From positions 1 to 8,011 of the forward strand of contig JAKDLE010000101.1 in assembly GCA_030453005.1 (NCBI GenBank): 8,011 nucleotides of DNA, given 5' to 3'. Below the pieces are notes generated by a model, which worked only from the letters and a program-made list of their open reading frames with translations, did no database searches and was not told the origin of the DNA. This document shows, piece after piece, positions 1-6,614 of the stretch (positions within the stretch are counted from its first letter, which is position 1; each line of letters begins with the position of its first letter). The translations under genes and the position numbers were made by a program. This DNA comes from Pseudonocardia sp. GTDB lineage: Bacteria > Actinomycetota > Actinomycetes > Mycobacteriales > Pseudonocardiaceae.

Positions 1-537
1 CGGCGCGACGCCGTACACCTCGCGCACCGTGTCGTTGAACTGCCGCACGCTCGCGAACCCCGCGGCGAACGCGACGTCGGCCATGCCCAGCGGCGTGGTC
101 TCCACGAGCAGCCGTGCCGTGTGCACCCGGTGTGCGCGGGCCAGCGCCAGCGGGCCCGCGCCGAGCTCCGCGGTGAGCACGCGCGTGACGTGGCGCTCGG
201 AGTACCCCAGCCGGGTGGCGAGCCCGACGACGCCGTCGCGCTCCACGACGCCGTCGGCGATGAGCCGCACGGCGCGGGCGGCCAGGTCGGCGCGGGTGTT
301 CCAGTCGGGCGAACCGGGCACGGCGTCGGGTCGGCACCGGCGGCAGGCCCGGTAGCCGCGCTGCTGGGCGGCGGCGGCGCTGGGCAGGAACTCGACGTTG
401 GTGCGTTTGGGTTTCACGGCCGGGCAGGAGGGGCGGCAGTAGATGCGCGTGGTGCGCACGGCGGCGATGAAGTGCCCGTCGAAGCGAGCGTCGCGGGAGG
501 CCAGCGCGTTGTAGCAGCGGTCGTGGTCGAGTGGCAC
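1..537 (-). CDS. ada: Ada-type DNA alkylation repair/regulatory protein, N-terminal part (probable Ada-AlkA fusion), cut by window edge
   Basis: This is the first 179 codons of a protein that runs off the left edge. Residues about 8-72 are an Ada metal-binding domain: RFDGHF, then [11 protein letters not shown], then [10 protein letters not shown]. The four zinc cysteines are C34, C38, C65 and C68. By family knowledge, the one aligned with E. coli Ada Cys38 (here C34) takes the methyl group from DNA methylphosphotriesters, turning the protein into an activator. Residues about 80-179 form an AraC-type double helix-turn-helix, including [12 protein letters not shown] and [20 protein letters not shown]. 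The wording of this segment matches actinobacterial Ada-AlkA fusions, so a 3-methyladenine glycosylase domain probably follows outside the window (inference). The GTG start gives an N-terminus of the usual length ahead of the CY..L..RDARFDG motif; the ribosome site is weak. It diverges from the decayed two-component locus. Confidence 0.9.
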   Translation of the reverse strand, partial: MPLDHDRCYNALASRDARFDGHFIAAVRTTRIYCRPSCPAVKPKRTNVEFLPSAAAAQQRGYRACRRCRPDAVPGSPDWNTRADLAARAVRLIADGVVERDGVVGLATRLGYSERHVTRVLTAELGAGPLALARAHRVHTARLLVETTPLGMADVAFAAGFASVRQFNDTVREVYGVAP

Positions 538-636
538 GGGTCCGACGATGCCACTTCCGCGCGGCGCGCACTGGCGGGAATCGGACGCGGCCGCCGAGCG
601 GAGATGAGCGCGCTCTCATCGTCCGCCCACCCGAGG
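538..636. promoter_or_regulatory. Divergent intergenic region with an inverted repeat at 603-620
   Basis: This gap separates the leftward ada gene from the rightward two-component relic. It contains GATGAG-cgcgct-CTCATC (603-620), whose core GAGCGCGCTC (606-615) is a perfect 10-base palindrome. The position, just before the relic reading frame, fits an operator for the vanished response regulator or another repressor. TCTCATC-like words are common in front of actinobacterial OmpR-type systems (family recollection, not tested here). No convincing -10/-35 pair or Ada box was seen for the leftward gene. Confidence 0.35.
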
Positions 637-826
637 GTGCGCAGAATCGTGTCCACGAAGACCTCCCTGACCGTGGCGACCGGCCTCGTGCTCGTCGCCG
701 GTGTGGTGGTCGGCGTAACCACGGCCCAGGCGTCCTCCGAGCCGCTGCCCGTGATCCAGCCCATCCGCGTCGAGGCACCCGCGCCGGCTCCGGCGGAGCC
801 CGCGCTCCCCTCGGATTCGCCGACCG
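637..826 (+). pseudogene. Remnant of a small exported peptide gene at the head of a two-component cassette
   Basis: In this frame a positively charged start (VRRIVSTKTS) is followed by a hydrophobic stretch (VATGLVLVAGVVVGVTTA) and AQASS, as in a signal peptide with a cleavage site near AQA. A Pro/Ala-rich mature part with VIQPIRVEAPAPAPAEPA follows. Near 800-835 the sense of this frame ends: it turns into Arg-rich shadow sequence while another frame picks up a histidine kinase. The peptide is therefore truncated and fused out of frame, and translation would run on to a stop at 1219-1221. The start is uncertain: GTG at 637 or 649, or ATG at 604 inside the operator-like repeat. I recall similar short secreted proteins preceding kinase/regulator pairs in Pseudonocardiaceae. 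Function is unknown. Confidence 0.6.
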
Positions 827-1109
827 GACGGCAGGCAGGGCGTCATCGTCGCCGCCTACCTCGCCGAACGCGAGCCCGCCCACGACACCGCGCGCGTGAT
901 GCTCGCCATCGGCGCGCTCACCTCGCTCGGCGCGGCGGGCGGCGCGTGGCTGGTCGCGGGCCGGATCCTGCGCCCGCTGCGCGACGTCGCCGACACAGCG
1001 CGGTCCATCACCGAGACCGACCTCTCCCGGCGCATCCCCCCGACGAACGGGGCGACGAGCTGGGCGACCTCGTGCGCACCGTCAACGCCATGCCCGACCG
1101 TGTGGAGGC
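827..1109 (+). pseudogene. Histidine kinase remnant: second membrane helix and HAMP domain only
   Basis: One frame reads GVIVAAYLAEREPAHDTARV, the end of an extracellular sensor region. It continues into a membrane helix (MLAIGALTSLGAAGGAWLVA) and the HAMP start GRILRPLRDVADTARSITET, then DLSRRIPP. The HAMP sense then moves to another frame: DERGDELGDLVRTVNAM, then PDRVEAS. The shift falls in a C6 run at 1036-1041; one more C would restore RRIPPDERGDELG. The N-terminal membrane helix and sensor domain, the phospho-acceptor histidine domain and the ATPase domain are all absent. Near 1105-1112 the sequence jumps into a response regulator. This is a relic with no kinase function, normally several times this length. 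Confidence 0.85.
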
Positions 1110-1493
1110 GTCGCCGGGCTGGAGGGCGGCGCGGACGACTACATGCCCAAGCCGTTCCGTTTCGAGGAGCTCCTCGCGCGGGTGCGGCTGCGGCTGGCCA
1201 CCGACCGGTCCGCGGAGCTGACGGTGTTGACGCACGGCGGGCTTCAGCTCGACCTGCGCACCCGGCGCGCCCAGGTGGAGGGCCGCACGATCGACCTGTC
1301 GGCGCGGGAGTTCGCGCTGGCCGAGACGTTCCTGCGGCACCCAGGGCAGGTGCTCTCCCGCGAGCAGCTGCTCAGCCACGTGTGGGGCTCCAACGTCGTC
1401 GACGTCTACGTCCGCTACCTGCGGCGCAAGCTCGGCGCGGAGCGGATCGTCACGGTGCGGGGGATGGGCTACCGGCTCGACGAACTGCCCTGA
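1110..1493 (+). pseudogene. OmpR/PhoB-type response regulator remnant: end of receiver plus damaged DNA-binding domain
   Basis: The frame begins VAGLEGGADDYMPKPF, the last loop of a receiver domain with its conserved lysine in KPF. Everything before it, including the phospho-acceptor aspartate, is missing. A winged-helix Trans_reg_C domain follows: RTIDLSAREFALAETFLRHP, LSREQLLSHVWG, NVVDVYVRYLRRKLG and TVRGMGYRL, ending at TGA. Family members I know carry about six residues (YDFDPG-like) between VWG and SNVVDVYV, and these are absent at 1386-1391. An ATG at 1143 could allow a 116-residue DNA-binding fragment, but no ribosome site is apparent. This is most likely a dead gene fused to the kinase relic. 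The intact C-terminus shows that decay proceeded by deletion rather than by scattered stop codons. Confidence 0.8.
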
Positions 1494-1509
1494 GCGGCCC
1501 CGGTCTCAG
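1490..1509. terminator. Possible short bidirectional hairpin between convergent genes
   Basis: CTGAG (1490-1494) and CTCAG (1505-1509) are exact inverted repeats around a 10-base G/C-rich loop. They include the stop codons of the converging regulator relic and hydrolase gene. Only 12 bases separate the two stops, so any shared terminator must lie here. The stem is short and has no T run, so support is weak. Confidence 0.25.
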
Positions 1510-3533
1510 ACATGGTCGCGGGGGATCGAACGCCGCCAGCTCTGCGCGTAGACCCGCTCGGCGCCCTCGTACGCGTCGAGCTGGGCGTAGAGGTGGAAGT
1601 CGGTGGAGGTGGAGGTCAGCACCGTGCGGGTGACCGTCTCGGCCGTCCAGTCGCCGCGAGCGAAGCCCATGATCCAGGTGGTCTCGCCGCGCACCGAGTC
1701 GAAGTCGTCGCCGACCCAGCTGTAGCGCTCGTCGGTGCGGCGGGCGACGTCGAGGTCGATGTCGTCGAAGTGCACCACGCCGAGGTCCTTGACGACCTCC
1801 AGCGCCGACTCGTAGCCGACGAGGTCGCGGGTCACCGACCAGCGCTCCCGGCCGGGTTCCACCTGGTGGGTGGCCAGCGGAGGGGCCCCCTCCGGCTCGC
1901 CCAGCGGCGGCACGGGCAGTTCGGCGGACCCGGGGTCCGGTCGTATCGGGAGCACGAGCCCGCTCGTCGCAGGGAACACCGTCAGCCGCACCGGCTCGGG
2001 CGGTGGCCAGGCCAGCGGCCAGTAGGACGTCGACAGCGCCAGCCGCAGCCGGTGGCCCGGCGGCACCGCCTGGGCCATGGCGTTGAGCGTCACGTCCGCC
2101 CGGTAGCGCTCGCCGGGCACCAGCATCTGCGGCCGCTCGTGCCCATCGCGGTGGGTGAGGTTGAGCAGGCCGTAGCTGATGCGGGTGGCGCGGCCGTCGG
2201 GTGCGACGTCGGAGAGCCGTGCCGCCACCATCGCGACCGGCCGGTCGACGGCGAACTCGAGCTCCGCCACCGGCGAGCCGAGGATCTCCAGCCGCTCCGT
2301 GAGCACGTCGCCGTCGAAGACCAGTGAGCCGCCGTCCTCCTCGCGCTGGTCATACGGCAGGTCGGGCGGCGCGTTGTAGGAGCACCACTTGCCTGCGAAC
2401 TGGCCGACCGACAGCGGGGACTGCACGGTGAGCTCGGCGGGGACGTCCTCTCCGACCGGGCTGCCGGGGCGTCCGATGCGGTTGTCACCGAGCGGATGGC
2501 GCACGGCGTGCACCTGCGGTGAGGGCCAGCTCGGCTCGCCGACCCAGCGGCCCGGCCGCTCCTCGTAGGCCGTGGACGGCGGCACGGTCTCCTGCATCCA
2601 GATCCGCAGCGCAGGCTCGTCCATCACCCCGGTCTCGCCGTCGCGCAGCCAGTGGTCCCACCACCGGACCAGCTCCTGCAGGAACCCGACGGCCGGACCG
2701 GGCTTGCCCAGGTGCGGGTACTTGTGCGACCACGGGCCGACCAGCCCCCTGCACGGGACGTCGAGCGCGGCGAGCAGCCGGAACACCGAGTTGGAGTAGC
2801 CGTCGGCCCAGCCGCTGACGGCGAGCACGGGGCACGCGACGGCGGCGTAGTCCTCACCGACCGAGCCGTGGCGCCAGTAGTCGTCGCGGCGCTGGTGGCG
2901 CAGCCACTCGTCGAGCCACAGGCCGCTGCCCCGCAGCCGCTCCAGCCACATCTCCCTCCATTTCTCGCCGACGGTCTCGGGGTCGGGCGGGCAGGAGTTG
3001 TAGGCGAACATCGTCGACGCCCACGACAGGTTGTCGGTGAGCAGGCAGCCGCCCATGTAGTGGACGTCGTCGGCGTAGCGGTCGTCCGTGGACGACGCCG
3101 TGACGATCGCGCCGAGCCCCGGCGGGCGGCGGGCGGCCACCTGCAGCGCGTTGAACCCGCCCCACGAGATCCCCATCATCCCGGTCCGCCCGCTGCACCA
3201 TGGCTGCGCCGCGAGGAAGGCGAGCACCTCCTCGGCGTCGCACAGCTCCTGCTCCAGGTACTCGTCGGTGAGCACGCCCTCGGAGTCGCCGCTGCCACGC
3301 AGGTCCACCCGTACCCCGGCGAAGCCGTGGCCCGCGAAGTAGGGGTGGTGGATCGAGTCGCGCACGGCCGTGAGATCGCGCTGGCGGTACGGGATGAACT
3401 CGAGGACCGCGGGCACGGGCTCCGCGGTCACCGGGCGCCAGATGCGGGCCGCCAGGCAGGTGCCGTCCGACAGCGGGATCTCGACGCGGTCGTCCTCGGT
3501 GACGTCGTGCGGGAAGCGGTCGACGACGTTCAC
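1506..3533 (-). CDS. CocE/NonD-family alpha/beta hydrolase (S15 fold with PepX_C domain), 675 aa
   Basis: This is a serine hydrolase of the X-Pro dipeptidyl-peptidase / cocaine-esterase superfamily. Residues about 15-275 form the alpha/beta-hydrolase core. The oxyanion-side motif is VDLRGSGDSEG, and the nucleophile elbow GISWGGFN puts Ser123 as the nucleophile. SGWADGY supplies Asp244, and GPWSH supplies His270 as the likely triad histidine. A PepX_C jelly-roll domain lies at roughly 340-535, followed by about 135 extra residues (to ...SIPRDHV) not present in the shorter CocE esterase. No signal peptide is seen, so it is probably cytoplasmic. The GTG start overlaps the upstream ATP-grasp stop as GTGA, implying translational coupling; an upstream in-frame ATG at 3887 would only add Arg-rich shadow sequence. 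Members cleave esters or amides, but the substrate here cannot be read from sequence. Confidence 0.9.
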   Translation of the reverse strand: MNVVDRFPHDVTEDDRVEIPLSDGTCLAARIWRPVTAEPVPAVLEFIPYRQRDLTAVRDSIHHPYFAGHGFAGVRVDLRGSGDSEGVLTDEYLEQELCDAEEVLAFLAAQPWCSGRTGMMGISWGGFNALQVAARRPPGLGAIVTASSTDDRYADDVHYMGGCLLTDNLSWASTMFAYNSCPPDPETVGEKWREMWLERLRGSGLWLDEWLRHQRRDDYWRHGSVGEDYAAVACPVLAVSGWADGYSNSVFRLLAALDVPCRGLVGPWSHKYPHLGKPGPAVGFLQELVRWWDHWLRDGETGVMDEPALRIWMQETVPPSTAYEERPGRWVGEPSWPSPQVHAVRHPLGDNRIGRPGSPVGEDVPAELTVQSPLSVGQFAGKWCSYNAPPDLPYDQREEDGGSLVFDGDVLTERLEILGSPVAELEFAVDRPVAMVAARLSDVAPDGRATRISYGLLNLTHRDGHERPQMLVPGERYRADVTLNAMAQAVPPGHRLRLALSTSYWPLAWPPPEPVRLTVFPATSGLVLPIRPDPGSAELPVPPLGEPEGAPPLATHQVEPGRERWSVTRDLVGYESALEVVKDLGVVHFDDIDLDVARRTDERYSWVGDDFDSVRGETTWIMGFARGDWTAETVTRTVLTSTSTDFHLYAQLDAYEGAERVYAQSWRRSIPRDHV

Positions 3534-4828
3534 GCAGCCCCTTCCCCATCCTCGACGGCGGCGAACTCGAACGGCAGCCCGGCGACGCACCGCTCGTAGC
3601 GGCGCTCCAGCTCCTGCTCGTCGTCGGCGCCGACGTAGATGTTCGCGATCTTGTAGCTGTAGCTGTCCTGGTCGTGCAGCTCGGAGAGCCGGTCGCCGGT
3701 GGTCACGATCACGTCGACCGTGCAGCCCGGCACGTCGCGCTCCACCTGCTCGATCTCCTCGGCGGTGGGCACGCGGGTGACGACGCCGTCCTCGGAGCGC
3801 CGCAGGAACCACTTGGCCGCGACGGCGTGGTCGCCCTCGCGGTGCGGCAGCCGCGGCTCGCGGCCCAGCGCCAGGTGCAGCATGCACTCGTGGTTCGACA
3901 CGCCGTCGACCCGCTCGAACAGCTCGGCGTGCGACTGGGAGTGCCGCGGGTTCACCTCGAGCAGGTTGATCGCGTCACGCTCGGCGTCCCAGAAGTACTC
4001 GATGTTGAACGTCGCGTCGTCCAGGCCGATCCGCGCGATGACCCGCCGGGAGATGTCCACCATCCGGTCCGACACCCGAGCCGGGATCCGGGACGGGTAC
4101 TGGTAGCGCAGGAAGCTGGGGCTGTCCGGGCAGGTGACGGAGTCGACCACGCCGTAGACGCGGACGTCGCCGCGGTAGCTGTACCCCTCGACCGTGACCT
4201 GTGCGCCCACGGACTCCTCCTCGGCGAGGCAGGCGGCGCCCCCCACACCGGCCATCTCCGGCGGCAGGTCGAGCTGGTCGAGCACGAAACCGAACGGCTC
4301 CCCGACGCGCCCGATGCCCTCGCGGACGGCCGCCGCGGCCTCCCGGAGCTGCTCGACGTCGTTGACGTGGAACGCGAGCTCGGAGGAGAACGCCTTGACG
4401 GGCTTGAGCCACACCGGATAGCGCACGCCCTCGGGCAGGTCGACCTCGGGGGCGTCCAGGTCGACCAGGCCGAACCGCGGGTACTCGTCGATGACCTCGC
4501 GCTGCTCCAACCTGCTCCAGTACTTGTGCTCGCACTTCACCACCGACTCCAGGCTCGGCCACCGCAGCCCCAGGCGCCTGCACAGGATCGGCACCATCGA
4601 GCTGACCGGGAAGTCCCAGAAGCCGATGAGCGCGTGCACGGGCCCGTCGAAGGACTCCACCTGTCGCTGCGCCTCGTCGAGGAGTCCGGGCACCGGGATC
4701 TCCTCGCGGTACTGCAGCTCCTCGATGCTCAGCAACGGGATGAAGTTGTACTGCCCGGCGTCGGGCAGCTTCTCCAGGATCGCGAGGTTGTGGTCATCGA
4801 GGCCCAGTACGAACACGTTCTCCGGCAC
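3530..4828 (-). CDS. ATP-grasp domain protein, probable carboxylate-amine (or similar) ligase, 432 aa
   Basis: This fits an ATP-grasp enzyme, which activates a carboxylate as acyl-phosphate and joins it to a nucleophile. Residues 1-100 look like a pre-ATP-grasp domain (VFVLGLDDHNLAILEKLP; ALIGFWDFPVSSMVPILCRR). The ATP-binding lysine is probably K142 in YPVWLKPVKAFSSELAF. QVTVEGYSYRGDV (about 210-222) is typical of the central lobe. E277 in FNIEYFW, with E291 and N293 in LLEVNPRHSQSH, are likely Mg-binding residues. A C-terminal domain of roughly 100 residues follows. The start is GTG without a clear Shine-Dalgarno site, 65 bases from divergent ychF. It is the first gene of an operon with the downstream hydrolase. 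Similarity to biotin carboxylase or carbamoyl-phosphate synthase is at fold level only. The substrate is unknown. Confidence 0.85.
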   Translation of the reverse strand: MPENVFVLGLDDHNLAILEKLPDAGQYNFIPLLSIEELQYREEIPVPGLLDEAQRQVESFDGPVHALIGFWDFPVSSMVPILCRRLGLRWPSLESVVKCEHKYWSRLEQREVIDEYPRFGLVDLDAPEVDLPEGVRYPVWLKPVKAFSSELAFHVNDVEQLREAAAAVREGIGRVGEPFGFVLDQLDLPPEMAGVGGAACLAEEESVGAQVTVEGYSYRGDVRVYGVVDSVTCPDSPSFLRYQYPSRIPARVSDRMVDISRRVIARIGLDDATFNIEYFWDAERDAINLLEVNPRHSQSHAELFERVDGVSNHECMLHLALGREPRLPHREGDHAVAAKWFLRRSEDGVVTRVPTAEEIEQVERDVPGCTVDVIVTTGDRLSELHDQDSYSYKIANIYVGADDEQELERRYERCVAGLPFEFAAVEDGEGAA

Positions 4829-4893
4829 GGTACGGAGTGGCCCGATGCGGGCTCGGGTAAACAGACGGGCGCCGACGACTACCCTGGGCTCTC
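4829..4893. promoter_or_regulatory. Divergent promoter region between the ATP-grasp operon and ychF, with inverted repeats
   Basis: Only 65 bases separate the two divergent start codons. They hold GCCCG-atg-CGGGC (4840-4852) and the overlapping CCCGA-tgcgggc-TCGGG (4841-4857), two mutually exclusive inverted repeats. These could be an operator or an RNA hairpin in the leftward transcript. No clear -10 was seen for the leftward gene. Confidence 0.35.
4880..4885 (+). promoter_or_regulatory. Probable -10 element of a leaderless ychF promoter
   Basis: TACCCT matches the actinobacterial TANNNT -10 pattern. It ends eight bases before the GTG start of ychF, so transcription would begin at or very near the start codon. 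No Shine-Dalgarno site is visible in front of that GTG, which agrees with a leaderless mRNA. No good -35 box is seen at the expected distance. Confidence 0.5.
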
Positions 4894-5966
<1,073 letters not shown>

Positions 5967-5967
<1 letters not shown>

Positions 5968-5994
5968 CGTTATTGACGCAGTGCGTTATATGCT
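5967..5994 (+). promoter_or_regulatory. higBA promoter and likely autoregulatory operator
   Basis: TATGCT (5989-5994) is a TANNNT -10 element ending six bases before the GTG of higB, suggesting a leaderless transcript. Just upstream are the imperfect palindrome ACGCA-g-TGCGT (5976-5986) and a direct repeat of GCGTTAT (5967-5973 and 5983-5989). HigA-type antitoxins bind such palindromes at their own promoter, so repression by HigA or the HigBA complex is likely. A TTGACG at 5973-5978 lies too close to the -10 to be its -35 box. Confidence 0.5.
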
Positions 5995-6000
5995 GGCCTG

Positions 6001-6282
6001 GTGATCCGATCGTTCGGCAGCAAGGAGACCGAACGGCTGTGGCGTCGTGAACGCGTGCGCTCGATTGATCCGAGAATCCATCGGGTCGCGTTGCGCAAGC
6101 TTCGACAGGTGGGATCTGCAGTGTCTCTCGATGACCTCCGCGTCCCACCCGGCAACCGGCTCGAACCGCTCAAAGGCGACCGTGTCGGTCAGCGCAGCAT
6201 CAGGATCAACGACCAGTGGCGGATCTGCTTCGTGTGGACCAACGCCGGGCCAGAGGAGGTGGAGATCGTTGACTACCACTGA
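6001..6282 (+). CDS. higB: HigB toxin, RelE/ParE-superfamily mRNA interferase
   Basis: This 93-residue protein matches the HigB / plasmid-maintenance killer family in length and wording: VIRSFGSKETERLW at the start, LRVPPGNRLEPLKGD in the middle and QRSIRINDQWRICF, then VEIVDYH at the end. Family members cut mRNA in the ribosomal A site. Likely active-site positions by comparison with known HigB proteins are K58, R68, the N70-D71-Q72 cluster, R74 and Y92; all are present, so the toxin looks intact. The toxin gene comes first, the usual higBA order and opposite to most toxin-antitoxin pairs. The GTG start lies six bases after a -10 element with no room for a ribosome site, so it is probably leaderless. 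Codons are richer in A/T third positions than in ychF. Confidence 0.95.
   Translation: MIRSFGSKETERLWRRERVRSIDPRIHRVALRKLRQVGSAVSLDDLRVPPGNRLEPLKGDRVGQRSIRINDQWRICFVWTNAGPEEVEIVDYH
6253..6260 (+). promoter_or_regulatory. Shine-Dalgarno site that fixes the TTG start of higA
   Basis: GAGGAGGT lies inside the end of higB, with eight bases between it and TTG at 6269. This strong, well-spaced site supports the rare TTG start over the internal ATG at 6317, which would remove the conserved IHPGEVL motif. It also allows the antitoxin to be translated independently of the leaderless toxin frame. Confidence 0.7.
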
Positions 6283-6571
6283 CAAGATCGCGCCGATCCA
6301 CCCTGGGGAGGTCCTCATGGAGGACTTCATCGAGGGCTTCGGCATCACGCAGAACAAGCTCGCAGTGTCGATCGGAGTGCCGCCCAGGCGGATCAACGAG
6401 ATCGTGCATGGCAAGCGAGGGATCACGGCGGACACTGCGCTGCGCCTTGCAAAGTACTTCGGCACCTCGGCTGAGTTCTGGATCAACCTGCAGAGCCACT
6501 ACGAGCTCGACAGGGCAGAGGACGCCGCGGGGGAGCAGATCGCGTCGATCACCCCGTTGTCGGTCGCATGA
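6269..6571 (+). CDS. higA: HigA antitoxin, XRE-family helix-turn-helix protein
   Basis: A 100-residue antitoxin that neutralises HigB and represses the operon. It begins with the HigA signature PIHPGEVLMEDF (9-20). A helix-turn-helix follows at about 26-48 (ITQNKLAVSIGVPPRRINEI, then VHGKRG), then ITADTALRLAKYFG and SAEFWINLQSHYEL, the standard HigA C-terminal half. The start is TTG, chosen because of the strong ribosome site upstream and because it keeps the conserved N-terminus. The gene overlaps the end of higB by 14 bases, which ties the two together in translation. HigA and HigB appear complete, so the pair is probably functional. The GNAT gene follows 43 bases later on the same strand and may share the transcript. 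Confidence 0.95.
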   Translation: MTTTDKIAPIHPGEVLMEDFIEGFGITQNKLAVSIGVPPRRINEIVHGKRGITADTALRLAKYFGTSAEFWINLQSHYELDRAEDAAGEQIASITPLSVA

Positions 6572-6614
6572 GGCTGCGCGAGCCGCCTCCCGTCATTCGA
6601 GGACAGGGCACTCC

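Noticed and set aside
121..1221. A single 366-codon plus-strand protein
   Set aside because: The frame crosses antisense to ada, then the peptide relic, then out-of-frame kinase DNA. It is an accident of high GC, and only the 637-826 part and a HAMP piece make sense.
1506..3533. Naming the hydrolase a cocaine esterase
   Set aside because: Only the fold and triad are shared. The protein is about 100 residues longer, its operon context differs and nothing shows the substrate.
3534..3887. N-terminal extension of the hydrolase to an in-frame ATG at 3887
   Set aside because: The added 118 residues are Arg/Ala-rich shadow of the ATP-grasp gene in another frame. The GTG at 3533 overlaps the upstream stop as GTGA and begins just before the conserved hydrolase sequence.
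5973..5978. TTGACG as the -35 box for higB
   Set aside because: It is only 10 bases from the likely -10 (TATGCT), far short of the 16-18 needed.
6317..6571. HigA starting at the internal ATG
   Set aside because: It would delete the conserved IHPGEVL segment and ignore the strong, well-spaced ribosome site before TTG at 6269.
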